Shown in pieces: positions 15,184 to 24,526 of a DNA stretch of 64,000 nt. The notes below the pieces were generated by a model. The model worked only from the letters and a program-made list of their open reading frames with translations, had not been told where the DNA came from and made no database searches. Both the position numbers and the translations under genes were made by a program. This stretch comes from Sulfuricurvum sp. (GTDB taxonomy: Bacteria; Campylobacterota; Campylobacteria; Campylobacterales; Sulfurimonadaceae). The stretch lies in the NCBI GenBank assembly GCA_030692765.1, contig JAUYUB010000018.1:85241-149240 (forward strand), read 5' to 3'. Each line of letters starts with the position of its first letter. The first letter of the stretch is position 1.

Positions 15184-16424
15184 TGCTAATCCCTGCCAAT
15201 TTACTTGAAGGCAAAAAGATACTCTTGGGTGTCACGGGTTCTATTGCCGCCTATAAATCGCTTGAGCTCTTACGTCTTTACACAAAAGCAGGTGCAGAAG
15301 TACGTGTCGTTATGAGTCCATCGGCTAAAAAGTTTATTGGACCTTTGAGTTTTGAAGCACTGAGCCATAACCGCGTCCTGGATGACTCAAACGAATCATG
15401 GGCAGATGATTTTAATCATATCAAGACCTCCCAATGGGCTGACATCATGGTCATCGCTCCGGCATCGGCTAATACCATTGCCAAACTCGCAAACGGTCTT
15501 GCCGATACAATTTTGACCCAATGCGCCCTCGCCTTCCCTAAAACAAAACTCATCGCCCCGTCTGCCAATACCCACATGATCCAAAACCCAATGATACAAG
15601 ATGCACTAAAAAGACTCTCTATGGCGAATTATGAAATGGTTTCTACACAGACCAAAGAGCTTGCTTGTGAAACAGTCGGTGATGGCGCTATGGCAGAACC
15701 GATTGACATCTTTTATGAAACGGCAAAAATCTTACTCAAAGATTCTTATTGGCTAAACAGACCTGTTATTGTCACCGGTGGAGGAACACGAGAAAAAATA
15801 GATGAAGTACGTTATGTCTCTAATTTTTCTTCAGGAAAAATGGCAAAATCCATTGCGCTTTCTCTCTATTTCAAAGGGGCAAATGTGTCCTATATCACTA
15901 CAAAAGGTAATGTCGGCCTCCCTAAAAGCATCCGCACGACAGACGTAGAGGATGCCAAAGAGATGCTCATCGCCACCAAAGATGCCCTTTATAGTGCTAA
16001 AAACAATAGCCAAACCACTAAGCGTCCTTTTTTATTTATGGTTGCAGCAGTAGCAGATTTCACCCCTAAAGATCCTCAACAAGGCAAACTCAAAAAATCC
16101 ATGCTGGGTGATAATTGGCAGATTGAACTGGAACAAACATCCGATATATTAAGCACACTAACCAAAGATCGCGAAGGGGTTACAACCATCGCGTTTAAAG
16201 CTGAAATGGACAGCGCAGAGGGGCTCAATAATGCCAAAAATCTTTTAACGCAAAAAAAGGTGGATGCGGTTTGCTACAATCTTCTCCAAGATGCAAAAAG
16301 TTTTGGCGGAGAAGAGAACAGCATTACCTTCATTACCAAAAACGACCAAATAGATTTGGGGCGACACAGTAAATTTGATCTTGCAGAAAAAGTTATACAA
16401 TCTGCTCAAGCATGCATATCATGA
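15183..16424 (+). CDS. coaBC: Bifunctional phosphopantothenoylcysteine decarboxylase / phosphopantothenate-cysteine ligase
   Basis: 413 residues. The CoaC half (about 1-185) binds FMN (GVTGSIAAYKSLELL) and decarboxylates; the CoaB half (about 190-413) ligates cysteine to phosphopantothenate (GGGTREKIDEVRYVSNFSSG). Both steps serve coenzyme A synthesis. An oddity: the usual PAMN signature of the decarboxylase reads PSAN (APSANTHMIQNP); the Asn is kept but Ala-Met became Ser-Ala. The ACG active-site motif reads ACE (LACETVGDG), with the catalytic Cys kept. The ATG overlaps the glmU stop (TAATG). Confidence 0.94.
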   Translation: MLIPANLLEGKKILLGVTGSIAAYKSLELLRLYTKAGAEVRVVMSPSAKKFIGPLSFEALSHNRVLDDSNESWADDFNHIKTSQWADIMVIAPASANTIAKLANGLADTILTQCALAFPKTKLIAPSANTHMIQNPMIQDALKRLSMANYEMVSTQTKELACETVGDGAMAEPIDIFYETAKILLKDSYWLNRPVIVTGGGTREKIDEVRYVSNFSSGKMAKSIALSLYFKGANVSYITTKGNVGLPKSIRTTDVEDAKEMLIATKDALYSAKNNSQTTKRPFLFMVAAVADFTPKDPQQGKLKKSMLGDNWQIELEQTSDILSTLTKDREGVTTIAFKAEMDSAEGLNNAKNLLTQKKVDAVCYNLLQDAKSFGGEENSITFITKNDQIDLGRHSKFDLAEKVIQSAQACIS

Positions 16425-17101
16425 GTAATAACCCAAGTCACATCGCTATCATCATGGACGGAAACGGACGATGGGCTCAAGCTCAGGGGAAGAACCGTAC
16501 CTATGGCCATGAAAAAGGGTCTGAAGTCGTACGCACCATCACGACCTATTGTGCTAAAAATCCAGAGATCGACCGACTTACCCTCTATGCTTTCAGCACC
16601 GAGAACTGGAAACGCCCAAAGCTTGAAGTCGAGTTTTTGATGAAACTGCTTCAAAAATACCTCAAACAGGAATTACAGACCTATTTGGATGGAAATATCC
16701 GTTTTCGGCCTATTGGCGATCTCTCTGTATTCTCAACCTCATTGCAAAAGACCATACAAGAGGTCGAAGACGCAACGCGCCATTGCACAGGACTCATACA
16801 AAGTCTGGCACTCAATTACGGCGGACGTGATGAGATCATACGTGCCGCGGCTGCTTTACAAGCCTCCAATACTCCTATCAGCCTTGATTTAATATCACAA
16901 ACACTGGACTGCGATACCGATGTTGATCTATTGATACGCACCGGAGGGGATCACCGCCTATCCAATTTTATGCTGTGGCAAAGTGCCTATGCAGAGCTTT
17001 TTTTCACCGATACACTGTGGCCAGAGTTTACAACCGATGAGTTGGAAAAAATCATACAAAAATTTAAAAAAGTTGAACGACGTTTTGGAGGACTTAACTG
17101 A
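16421..17101 (+). CDS. uppS: Undecaprenyl diphosphate synthase
   Basis: 226 residues from the ATG at 16421, which overlaps the coaBC stop as ATGA; an ATG at 16412 adds three residues. It condenses isopentenyl diphosphate units onto farnesyl diphosphate to make the C55 carrier of peptidoglycan and LPS sugars. The substrate motif MDGNGRWA is near residue 13, and the C-terminal RTGGDHRLSNF ... WPEF block is complete, with Asp where many homologues have Glu. It is coupled to the prepilin peptidase gene (TGATG). Confidence 0.95.
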   Translation: MSNNPSHIAIIMDGNGRWAQAQGKNRTYGHEKGSEVVRTITTYCAKNPEIDRLTLYAFSTENWKRPKLEVEFLMKLLQKYLKQELQTYLDGNIRFRPIGDLSVFSTSLQKTIQEVEDATRHCTGLIQSLALNYGGRDEIIRAAAALQASNTPISLDLISQTLDCDTDVDLLIRTGGDHRLSNFMLWQSAYAELFFTDTLWPEFTTDELEKIIQKFKKVERRFGGLN

Positions 17102-17850
17102 TGGAATGGATAATCGTATTTATATTAGGGGCTATGATTGGCTCTTTTCTCAATGTGCTAATCCTTCGTACACCCATAGATCAAAGTGTATCTTTTCCTG
17201 CCTCTCATTGTATGAGCTGTGAAACCCCATTGCGTGCTTGGCATAATGTCCCTATTCTTTCATGGCTTTTTTTACGCGGAAAATGTGCTTTTTGTGGTGT
17301 TAAGATTTCGATCCAATACCCGATCGTAGAAGCATTAAGCGGTCTTATTTTTATCTGTGCCGCATGGAAATTTGGGATCACCTATCAAGCATTCGCCATT
17401 GCGATGGTTTTCGCTCTTCTTATGGCTCTCTCGCTCATCGATTTTCGTTATAAAATGGTTCCGGACAGCATCAATCTAAGTGCCCTTACCTTTGCAATAT
17501 TCAGCGTCTCAACTTTTCCTGACTTTTTAACCCATTTTACCAATGCACTGCTGTTCGCCGGTGGATTTACGCTATTGCGCTTTTACCTCTCCTATGCCAT
17601 TAAAAAAGAGGCGATGGGGGAAGCCGACATTATGATCGCCGCAACTATGGGAGCTGTATTAGGGATCAAGTTGGCGCTCGTTGCTGTTTTCCTCTCAGCC
17701 GTTCTTGCACTACCGGCAATACTTTTAACACGAACAGAAGATGAAGAATCGCAGCAGCTTCCCTTTATCCCTTTTCTAGCCATCGCTACATGGATAGTAC
17801 TGATGTTTGATACCCAAGTAGGTTTATATTTGGAAGCGCTATATGGGTAA
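17101..17850 (+). CDS. Type IV prepilin peptidase / N-methyltransferase
   Basis: 249 residues, polytopic. It cuts the leader of type IV pilins and type II secretion pseudopilins and N-methylates the new end. The N-terminal GSFLNVLILR motif is followed by the zinc-type pairs CMSC and CAFC (methyltransferase domain). The two catalytic aspartates of the A24 aspartic protease family lie in DFRYKMVPD and GEADIM. No pilin gene is in the window. Its placement inside a murein/CoA/tRNA operon is typical of chromosomal pilD homologues in this group, from memory. Confidence 0.92.
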   Translation: MEWIIVFILGAMIGSFLNVLILRTPIDQSVSFPASHCMSCETPLRAWHNVPILSWLFLRGKCAFCGVKISIQYPIVEALSGLIFICAAWKFGITYQAFAIAMVFALLMALSLIDFRYKMVPDSINLSALTFAIFSVSTFPDFLTHFTNALLFAGGFTLLRFYLSYAIKKEAMGEADIMIAATMGAVLGIKLALVAVFLSAVLALPAILLTRTEDEESQQLPFIPFLAIATWIVLMFDTQVGLYLEALYG

Positions 17851-18865
17851 ATTAAAACACTATATTTTTTCCCATTTAAACGTTTTGTTTTTCTCTATTT
17901 TTATACCGTTATTTACGATTGCATCGGTCATTGTTATGATTAAAATCGCGACATTGACCTCTATTGTTACCCTTAATCTATCCGAAATGGGGAAACTTTA
18001 CCTCTTTGTTTTACCAGAGTTACTGTTCTATACCCTTCCCATTGCCTTTGTTGTAGCAGGCGCACTCACTTTCTATCGACTTTCTATTGATAATGAAATG
18101 GTAGTATTTTTTTCACTTGGAATTCCTCCACACTATCTCGGAAGAGTATTACTGCTTCCGGCATTCTTACTTAGTTTACTACTTATTATCGATTTTCTTT
18201 TGATTACACCTTACATGAACATCGTCAACGAATCTTTTTATGTTGCAAAAAAAAATGAAGCACGATTTAATCTTACCGCTTCCGAATTTGGGCACAATTT
18301 TGGAAACTGGATGATATTTATTAAAACAAGCGGTAAAGACAATGGAAAATATGGCGGAATTGCGTTGTTTAATAAAGAGAATAAAGAAGAAATATTTATC
18401 ACTGCAAATGAAGCCGAACTTATAAATAAAAACGGCACTCTACAACTTAATTTAAGTGATGGAAATGGCTATTCCTACACTGATCATGCATTTAATTATA
18501 TGGGATTTAAAACATTAAAAATCAATGATTCTCTTGATCACAAAATTATCGCATACGATGGTTTGATTGACTATTGGACGAATGATACCCGACGCGAAAG
18601 AAAGCAACAGACGCTCATCACTAACACTCTATTAGGACTTTTTCCATTACTTTCTATTTTTCTTATCGTTGCCCTTGGTGTCGTACATGCGCGTCACCAA
18701 AAACGATGGATCTATCTTTGGCTTTTTTTAAGCATTATTATCTATTATTCATCAATCATGTTATTGCAAATATGGCTTCTTTACTGGACCATACCCACAG
18801 TAGCGATTCTTTGGCTTATCGCAACCTATGTTTTTTACCGAAAATTAGTGGCTAACAGGTTTTGA
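17843..18865 (+). CDS. LptF/LptG family LPS export permease
   Basis: 340 residues, with three hydrophobic segments in the first ~115 residues, a periplasmic beta-rich (beta-jellyroll) middle from about 130 to 250, and three more helices at 255-335. This is the LptF/LptG layout. These permeases, with the LptB ATPase, lift LPS from the inner membrane toward the periplasmic bridge. Which of the two (F or G) cannot be decided here; the other should lie elsewhere. It overlaps the prepilin peptidase by 8 bases. Confidence 0.85.
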   Translation: MGKLKHYIFSHLNVLFFSIFIPLFTIASVIVMIKIATLTSIVTLNLSEMGKLYLFVLPELLFYTLPIAFVVAGALTFYRLSIDNEMVVFFSLGIPPHYLGRVLLLPAFLLSLLLIIDFLLITPYMNIVNESFYVAKKNEARFNLTASEFGHNFGNWMIFIKTSGKDNGKYGGIALFNKENKEEIFITANEAELINKNGTLQLNLSDGNGYSYTDHAFNYMGFKTLKINDSLDHKIIAYDGLIDYWTNDTRRERKQQTLITNTLLGLFPLLSIFLIVALGVVHARHQKRWIYLWLFLSIIIYYSSIMLLQIWLLYWTIPTVAILWLIATYVFYRKLVANRF

Positions 18866-19599
18866 ATCGCGCTAAAATCACCCTGAGCTACAACGGTTCA
18901 GCCTTCATGGGTTCGCAACAGCAGCCAACAACGACCAATACGGTCATTGGAACCCTTACAATAGCCCTTAAGCGTCTCAAAATCGCCTCTGTACCAAAAG
19001 GATCAGGCAGAACAGACCGAGGGGTTCACGCGACGCATCAGGTGATGCACATCGATCTCCCACATTTTTGGACCGATCTGCGACGTCTCAAAGACATGCT
19101 CAATCTTCAACTTCCTGCATCTGTACGCATACGACGTATCGAATTTGTTGCCCCAGAATTTCATGCCCGATACGGCGCACGTAAGCGCGTCTACCGCTAT
19201 ATCTTTAAAGAAGGAATCAGCAACCCGTTTGAAGACGATTTCGTCACCTTTGTCCCCTCGCTTAACCGTGAGATTATCAGTGATGCCATAGGAGCTTTTG
19301 TCGGCGATCACAATTTCGAACTATTCAAAAAAAGCGGCGATGATATGGAACACTACGTCCGCCGCATCTACCGTGCCTATGCCTATTCTCACAAGGGTTA
19401 TTTTATCCTTGTCTTTGAGGGGAATGGTTTCTTACGCTCACAAATACGCCTCATGGTCGGTTTTTTACTGCGTATATCCAATGCAAAAGCAACCAAAGAA
19501 CAGCTAATCGAACAGCTAAATTGTATAAAGCGCCATAGTACCAGTATTGCACCGCACAATGGCCTTTATCTAACCAGAATACTCTATAGTAAACCTTAG
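18862..19599 (+). CDS. truA: tRNA pseudouridine(38-40) synthase
   Basis: 245 residues. It isomerises uridines 38-40 of the anticodon stem. The catalytic Asp sits in GSGRTDRGVHA near residue 50; NFELFKKSG and the RSQIRLMVG segment are also typical. The start is TTG, overlapping the preceding stop (TTGA). It is the last gene of the glmU operon; a new promoter begins 10 bases later. Confidence 0.95.
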   Translation: MNRAKITLSYNGSAFMGSQQQPTTTNTVIGTLTIALKRLKIASVPKGSGRTDRGVHATHQVMHIDLPHFWTDLRRLKDMLNLQLPASVRIRRIEFVAPEFHARYGARKRVYRYIFKEGISNPFEDDFVTFVPSLNREIISDAIGAFVGDHNFELFKKSGDDMEHYVRRIYRAYAYSHKGYFILVFEGNGFLRSQIRLMVGFLLRISNAKATKEQLIEQLNCIKRHSTSIAPHNGLYLTRILYSKP

Positions 19600-19608
19600 C
19601 TTTTAGGT

Positions 19609-19614
19609 TATAAT
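19609..19614 (+). promoter_or_regulatory. Probable -10 box of the glycolipid-modification cluster
   Basis: TATAAT in the context GGTTATAATACGCG, in the 55-base gap after truA. A start site near 19621 would leave a 34-base leader before the PAP2 ATG. No clear -35 element. Confidence 0.55.
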
Positions 19615-19654
19615 ACGCGCTTCAAAGTGGCTAAAATTAAATTAAGTGGTGTTC

Positions 19655-20344
19655 ATGTTTCTAGGTGTTTCTAAAAAATTTTATTTTTTTGCTCTTGTCA
19701 CATCATTGTTTTTTGTGTTCTTTCCAGATATTGACATTTTTATTTCTTCCCTCTTTTATTCAACGGAAAAGGGATTCTTTTGGTCAAATAATATCTTTAT
19801 TCTGTTCTTATATTCTATTCCACGACCGATTGTTATCCTAGGTATTTTTGCCTTGATCATTTTGATAATTGATTTAATATTTAAAAAAAGACTTTTTAAT
19901 CTTCAGCCTCTATATTTATTCTTTTTTGTCAGTGTTATGCTTATTGGGCCTGGTTTTGTCGTGCATACTGTCTTTAAAGATACATGGGGGCGTGCTCGTC
20001 CAGTAGAAATTGTAACTTTCAATGGCACAAAAACATTTACGCCAGCATGGATAATATCCGATCAATGCAGTACAAATTGTTCTTTTGTTTCTGGTCATTC
20101 AGCAGGAGCTTACAGCTTGATTGCCCTTGCTTTACTCGCGAAACGACGCAAAAGACTAGCTTTGCTGCTAACAATTACTATCGGTTCTCTAGTTGGTTTA
20201 GGACGTATTATCCAAGGGGGACACTTTTTTAGTGATGTCTTTTTTTCATTTATTTTTGTCTATCTGACAGCTAAAGTTATGTATTATTTTATCTTTGATA
20301 AAAAACTGTTTGATTTTATAGAAGAACGATGCAAACTAAATTAA
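19655..20344 (+). CDS. PAP2-family membrane phosphatase (first of two)
   Basis: 229 residues from ATG 19655 (AAGTGG ribosome binding site); GTG 19646 is an alternative. About six membrane segments. The three lipid-phosphatase motifs are intact: KDTWGRARP, SGHSAGA, and RIIQGGHFFSDV with the catalytic His and the partner Asp. Such enzymes remove phosphate from lipid A (LpxE/LpxF), phosphatidylglycerophosphate or undecaprenyl diphosphate on the periplasmic side. The neighbours (ArnT-like transferases, GT9) make lipid A or C55-PP the likely substrate (inference). Confidence 0.88.
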   Translation: MFLGVSKKFYFFALVTSLFFVFFPDIDIFISSLFYSTEKGFFWSNNIFILFLYSIPRPIVILGIFALIILIIDLIFKKRLFNLQPLYLFFFVSVMLIGPGFVVHTVFKDTWGRARPVEIVTFNGTKTFTPAWIISDQCSTNCSFVSGHSAGAYSLIALALLAKRRKRLALLLTITIGSLVGLGRIIQGGHFFSDVFFSFIFVYLTAKVMYYFIFDKKLFDFIEERCKLN

Positions 20345-20383
20345 ATTTTTAATCCTATAAACGATCACAAAGGAAAAAGACAA

Positions 20384-21769
20384 ATGCAAACGTTGCTGTC
20401 ACGACAAAATGTTTTAATAATTGCAATTTTGTTTGCTCTATTTTCAGCAACTTACAATGCATTTTTACCTTTTTTTGAAGATGAGGCTTATTATTGGCTC
20501 TGGAGTCACCATCTTGAATTAAGTTACTACGATCATCCTCCAATGGTTGCCTATTTCATCAAAATATTCACTCTATTTGGCGATTCAGTTTGGCAAATAA
20601 GACTTGTCAATATTTTTTGTTTCTTGGGGGGCGGATTTTTTATTTTCAAAACGGCACTTTATCTTTTTGACGAAAAAACGGCGCTATATGCATTTTTAAT
20701 TTTTATTTTTTCTCCTGCTGTCACCATGGGTTTCACAATTACCACACCTGACAGCCCCTTGATAGTTTTTTGGGGTGCTTCTCTTTATTTTGCTGCAAAA
20801 GCTTTTTTTGAAGAAAAAACTAAATATTTCATCATTGCAGGTGCGCTTGGCGGAGCTGCATTACTGTCTAAATACACCGGTGTTTTATTGTTTGCAGGTT
20901 ATTTTATTTTTATTCTGACCTACAAACCAAAACTATTTTTATCAGTAAAGCCTTATCTTGCAATCTTATTTGGATTAATTGTTTTTTCTCCTGTAATTAT
21001 TTGGAATGTACAAAACGATTTTTCAAGTTTTTTATTTCAATACTATCATGGCACATCAACTGGGAATGAATCAATTGGATTTATGCATGATTTAGAACTA
21101 TTCGGCGGGGCTTTTGGGATATTTGGCCCTGTTTTTTTTACTCTTTTACTCTATATTTTTACCCAAAAAGAAGCCTATAAAAATGACCGATTGTTCTTTG
21201 TTTTATCTATTACACTTTTTACCATTGTATTTTTTCTATACAAAGGGCTGTATAAAAAAATGGAGCTCAATTGGGTGGCACCAGCATTTGCATCTGCGTC
21301 AATCGTCGTCGGATATTTTATTGCAAAATATGACATGAAAAAAACATTCATTTGGGGAATCGCCCTCTCCATTCTTATTGGAAGCGTTGTTCGGTTTCCT
21401 CTTTTGTTTGGACTTGAAGGAGCTCGTAATCCTCATAATAGACTATTTGGGCAAGAAGAACTTGCAAAACATATTCAAGATATTCCTAATGAGAATGTTT
21501 ACACAGATTATCTTACTATGGCCTCAGCTTTAACCTATTATCTTAAAAAAGATGTTTATATTCCTATTGAAACTCGAAAAAGTCAATTTGACGAATGGCA
21601 AAAAGACTATAATTTTACTTCAAAGTCTGGTATTTATGTTGGTAGAGATGGACATCATCTAAATGAATTAAAAACTATATGGAAAAATACCGCCCTTATT
21701 GAAGAATACACAATCAAAAAGCAGGGTTTCAAAGATAAAACATACTACATCTATAGGGTCTCAAATTGA
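20384..21769 (+). CDS. ArnT-like GT83 glycosyltransferase (first of two)
   Basis: 461 residues with about 10-12 membrane segments in the first ~340 and a soluble C-terminal tail. The GT83/PMT-type acidic motif DEAYYWLW follows the first helix and leads into the YYDHPPMV loop, the usual polyprenyl-phosphate-sugar donor site. ArnT homologues transfer a sugar from undecaprenyl phosphate to lipid A phosphate on the outer face of the inner membrane. It is a paralogue of the gene at 24527 (both share DHPP and IWN..NDFSSF). Forty bases after the PAP2 gene; overlaps the next by 4. Confidence 0.88.
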   Translation: MQTLLSRQNVLIIAILFALFSATYNAFLPFFEDEAYYWLWSHHLELSYYDHPPMVAYFIKIFTLFGDSVWQIRLVNIFCFLGGGFFIFKTALYLFDEKTALYAFLIFIFSPAVTMGFTITTPDSPLIVFWGASLYFAAKAFFEEKTKYFIIAGALGGAALLSKYTGVLLFAGYFIFILTYKPKLFLSVKPYLAILFGLIVFSPVIIWNVQNDFSSFLFQYYHGTSTGNESIGFMHDLELFGGAFGIFGPVFFTLLLYIFTQKEAYKNDRLFFVLSITLFTIVFFLYKGLYKKMELNWVAPAFASASIVVGYFIAKYDMKKTFIWGIALSILIGSVVRFPLLFGLEGARNPHNRLFGQEELAKHIQDIPNENVYTDYLTMASALTYYLKKDVYIPIETRKSQFDEWQKDYNFTSKSGIYVGRDGHHLNELKTIWKNTALIEEYTIKKQGFKDKTYYIYRVSN

Positions 21770-22698
21770 CAAGAATTTTAAAAAGTAAGCTTTTTACGAT
21801 TGGAATTAAAATCACTTTTGCAAGTTTTGCATTTTGGTTTTTATCCAAAAAACTTGATTATTCTCAGCTTCCGGAACTGTTCTACACCATGAACTATAAT
21901 TTACTCTTTGCTGCCCTTTTGCTCCAATTTATAAGTATAGCAATAGCTGCCTACAGATGGAAATTAGTCATGCACTCATTAGGATTTGGAGAAGATAATG
22001 CATTCTATCAAAAGCTTTACTTCAAAGGCTTTTTTTTCTCCCAAGCTCTTCCTGGAAGCATAGGCGGTGATGCAATACGACTCATTGCATTAAAGGATCA
22101 AGGGTATAAAATAAGTGACTCTTTGTATGGAATCTTTATAGATAGGGTAGTTGGTCTTATCGGACTGCTTCTTATTAGCTTATTCGCACTGCTATTTGCA
22201 CCAGTTTTTTTAACATCTACAATCATCAATACCGTTTTATTTATTGGCGTAGGCGGCTTAGCAGGTTTTCTTATTCTGTTGATTTTACATAAAGTCATTA
22301 ACTTCAGTCACCTTCCAAAATTACATATTTTTGGTGAACTGTCAAAACGTTTTTTCAAAGTTTATTCTAACAGTCAAAAAGGAATTCTACAAATCTCTCT
22401 CTCAATCATCATACACTTTTTTTCAATCTTATGTATTTATTCAATCTCTGTTGCCGCTAACTTAGGAGTTGAATTTGAAGCCTTTCTTTGTCTTATGCCG
22501 CTGGTTATACTTTTAACCATCCTTCCTATCTCCTTTGCGGGATGGGGTGTTCGAGAAGGTGCCATGGTGGGTCTCTTTTCTATGAGTGGAGCAAATAAAG
22601 AAGCTATCATGGCAGTTTCAATCGCATATGGGGTCATCCTGATCCTCTCTTCCCTTCCAGGTTTTGTTACTTGGTTAAATTCAAAAAATATTGCCTAA
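21766..22698 (+). CDS. Flippase-like (LPG synthase transmembrane/UPF0104) membrane protein
   Basis: 310 residues, about eight hydrophobic helices, with the LQFISIAIAAYRW, GSIGGDAIR and FAGWGVREG motifs of the lysylphosphatidylglycerol-synthetase transmembrane family (UPF0104). There is no catalytic soluble domain, so it probably moves or positions a lipid or lipid-linked sugar instead of making lysyl-PG. The start is TTG, overlapping the preceding stop as TTGA. It could flip the lipid donor for the neighbouring ArnT-like enzymes (inference). Confidence 0.85.
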   Translation: MTRILKSKLFTIGIKITFASFAFWFLSKKLDYSQLPELFYTMNYNLLFAALLLQFISIAIAAYRWKLVMHSLGFGEDNAFYQKLYFKGFFFSQALPGSIGGDAIRLIALKDQGYKISDSLYGIFIDRVVGLIGLLLISLFALLFAPVFLTSTIINTVLFIGVGGLAGFLILLILHKVINFSHLPKLHIFGELSKRFFKVYSNSQKGILQISLSIIIHFFSILCIYSISVAANLGVEFEAFLCLMPLVILLTILPISFAGWGVREGAMVGLFSMSGANKEAIMAVSIAYGVILILSSLPGFVTWLNSKNIA

Positions 22699-22709
22699 GG
22701 AAAATTTAC

Positions 22710-23906
22710 ATGAATATTGACTTGATGAGAAAAATAGACTATTGGGCGGGTATTCCAATTTCTTTTATTTCCACTTATCTATTAAAACCTTCCTACATTT
22801 TAAACCCTCCCAAAGCGCCAAAAAATATCCTTATGATAGAACTCAGCGAAATGGGAAGTACTATTCTTTGCGATCCAATGATGCAAAAACTAAAAGGGGA
22901 AGGGACAAATCTTCATTTTGTTATTTTTAAGAAAAATGCCCCAAGCTTGTCACTTCTAAATACAGTAGAAAAAAACAACATTTTTACAATACGTGAAGAT
23001 TCGCTCTTTACACTTCTTTACGATACCTTCTCTTTCCTTCTTTGGTGCCGAAAAAAGAAAATAGACTCAGTTATTGATTTAGAACTTTTTTCACGTTTCA
23101 CCGCTTTGCTTACGGGTTTCTCTGGCGCTGTCAATCGTGTCGGATTTCATTCGTTCTTTAATGAGGGGCTCTATCGAGGAGACATGCTAACGCATAAAGT
23201 TGCCTACAATCCTCATATGCATATTGCGAAAAACTTTATCTCACTTTCCAATGCACTGCTCTCAAATACCAAAGAGACACCCTATTCCAAAAAAATGATT
23301 ACCGAAGATGAAGTCATACTTAAAAAAGCATCTATTTCCCAACAAGAAAAAGAGAATGTTTTAACAAAGATAAAACATGTACTTCCCCTCTTTGATAAAG
23401 AAAAAATTATTATTTTTAACGCAAATGCATCAGACTTAATGCCCCTGCGCAGATGGCCTCGTGAATATTTTATTGAACTCGGTATAAAATTGCTTGAAAA
23501 CTATCCGGACATTATTATATTATTAACTGGTGCACCAAGTGAACGAGAGGGACTTGATCATATTCGTATTGCATTGGGAGAACGCTGTATTAACTTTGCA
23601 GGAAGCACCACCTTTGCCGAACTTGCACCGCTTTATGCTATAAGCCGCTTAATGCTGACAAACGACAGCGGACCTGCTCATTTCGCTGCCGTAACTGACC
23701 TTCCTACTTTTGTATTTTTTGGTCCAGAAACTCCTGCGCTGTATGGCAGTCTTGGCAACTTTACTCCTTTATACGCCAATCTTGCATGTTCTCCGTGTGT
23801 TTCGGCTGCAAATCATCGAAAGACGGCATGTGATGACAATCAATGTGTCAAAGTAATCATGCCAGACTATGTCTACAGTGTTTTGAGCAATGAGCTGAAT
23901 TCTTGA
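22710..23906 (+). CDS. Glycosyltransferase family 9 (heptosyltransferase-like)
   Basis: 398 residues from ATG 22710, which has a clear AAGGAAA ribosome binding site; the reading back to 22671 would overlap the previous gene. It has the two Rossmann-like halves of GT9, with the C-terminal FAGSTTFAELAPLYAISRL ... NDSGPAHFA motif that binds the nucleotide-heptose. GT9 proteins such as WaaC/WaaF add heptose to the LPS inner core in the cytoplasm. The N-terminus carries an extra hydrophobic stretch. The substrate need not be heptose. Confidence 0.85.
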   Translation: MNIDLMRKIDYWAGIPISFISTYLLKPSYILNPPKAPKNILMIELSEMGSTILCDPMMQKLKGEGTNLHFVIFKKNAPSLSLLNTVEKNNIFTIREDSLFTLLYDTFSFLLWCRKKKIDSVIDLELFSRFTALLTGFSGAVNRVGFHSFFNEGLYRGDMLTHKVAYNPHMHIAKNFISLSNALLSNTKETPYSKKMITEDEVILKKASISQQEKENVLTKIKHVLPLFDKEKIIIFNANASDLMPLRRWPREYFIELGIKLLENYPDIIILLTGAPSEREGLDHIRIALGERCINFAGSTTFAELAPLYAISRLMLTNDSGPAHFAAVTDLPTFVFFGPETPALYGSLGNFTPLYANLACSPCVSAANHRKTACDDNQCVKVIMPDYVYSVLSNELNS

Positions 23907-24526
23907 TTACGTCTTACATTATGACTAAAAAAAATTTGATAGCCACTATTGCTCTATTCCTCTTCATGGGCATATGCTACCTTTATGTCGATCGTCCCGT
24001 TGCAGTGTATTTCCACTCACAAAAAACATCACTTACCACTTTTTCTTCCATACTGACTAAGCTTGGTGAAGGAACTTATTATATAGTTCCTTCTCTGATT
24101 CTCTTTTTATTTTTTCGAAAAAAAAACCATTATTATGCACAAATATCTCTATTTATCCTTGCTTCTGTCTCAATTTCAGGAATTTTGGTAAATATTCTAA
24201 AAATCATTTTAGGGCGCTTTCGTCCAGAAATATTTTTTGAGAAAAATCTTTACGGATTTGACTGGTTTCATGTGACACCCAGTATGGTCTCTTTTCCCTC
24301 AGGGCACTCTGCAACTGCCTTAAGCGCTTGGCTTGCATTGGCCATTGTTTTTCCAAAATACCGTATTGCTTTACTTTTTATCGGAATTGCGATTGCCTCC
24401 ACGCGCATTATTATCACAATGCACTATTGCAGTGATGTTATCGCAGGTAGTGCCTTAGGAATAGCCGTTACTATGATTTATTACCATCGCTTCTATTTGA
24501 AAAACAGTGTTCTCTCAAGAGCTTAG
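23903..24526 (+). CDS. PAP2-family membrane phosphatase (second)
   Basis: 207 residues if the TTG overlapping the GT9 stop is used; ATG 23921 is an alternative (six residues shorter). Five or six membrane segments and all three PAP2 motifs: KIILGRFRP, PSGHSAT, and STRIIITMHYCSDV with His and Asp. It is not a close copy of the PAP2 at 19655 but has the same role class: periplasmic dephosphorylation of a lipid phosphate. Next gene starts one base after its stop. Confidence 0.88.
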   Translation: MITSYIMTKKNLIATIALFLFMGICYLYVDRPVAVYFHSQKTSLTTFSSILTKLGEGTYYIVPSLILFLFFRKKNHYYAQISLFILASVSISGILVNILKIILGRFRPEIFFEKNLYGFDWFHVTPSMVSFPSGHSATALSAWLALAIVFPKYRIALLFIGIAIASTRIIITMHYCSDVIAGSALGIAVTMIYYHRFYLKNSVLSRA

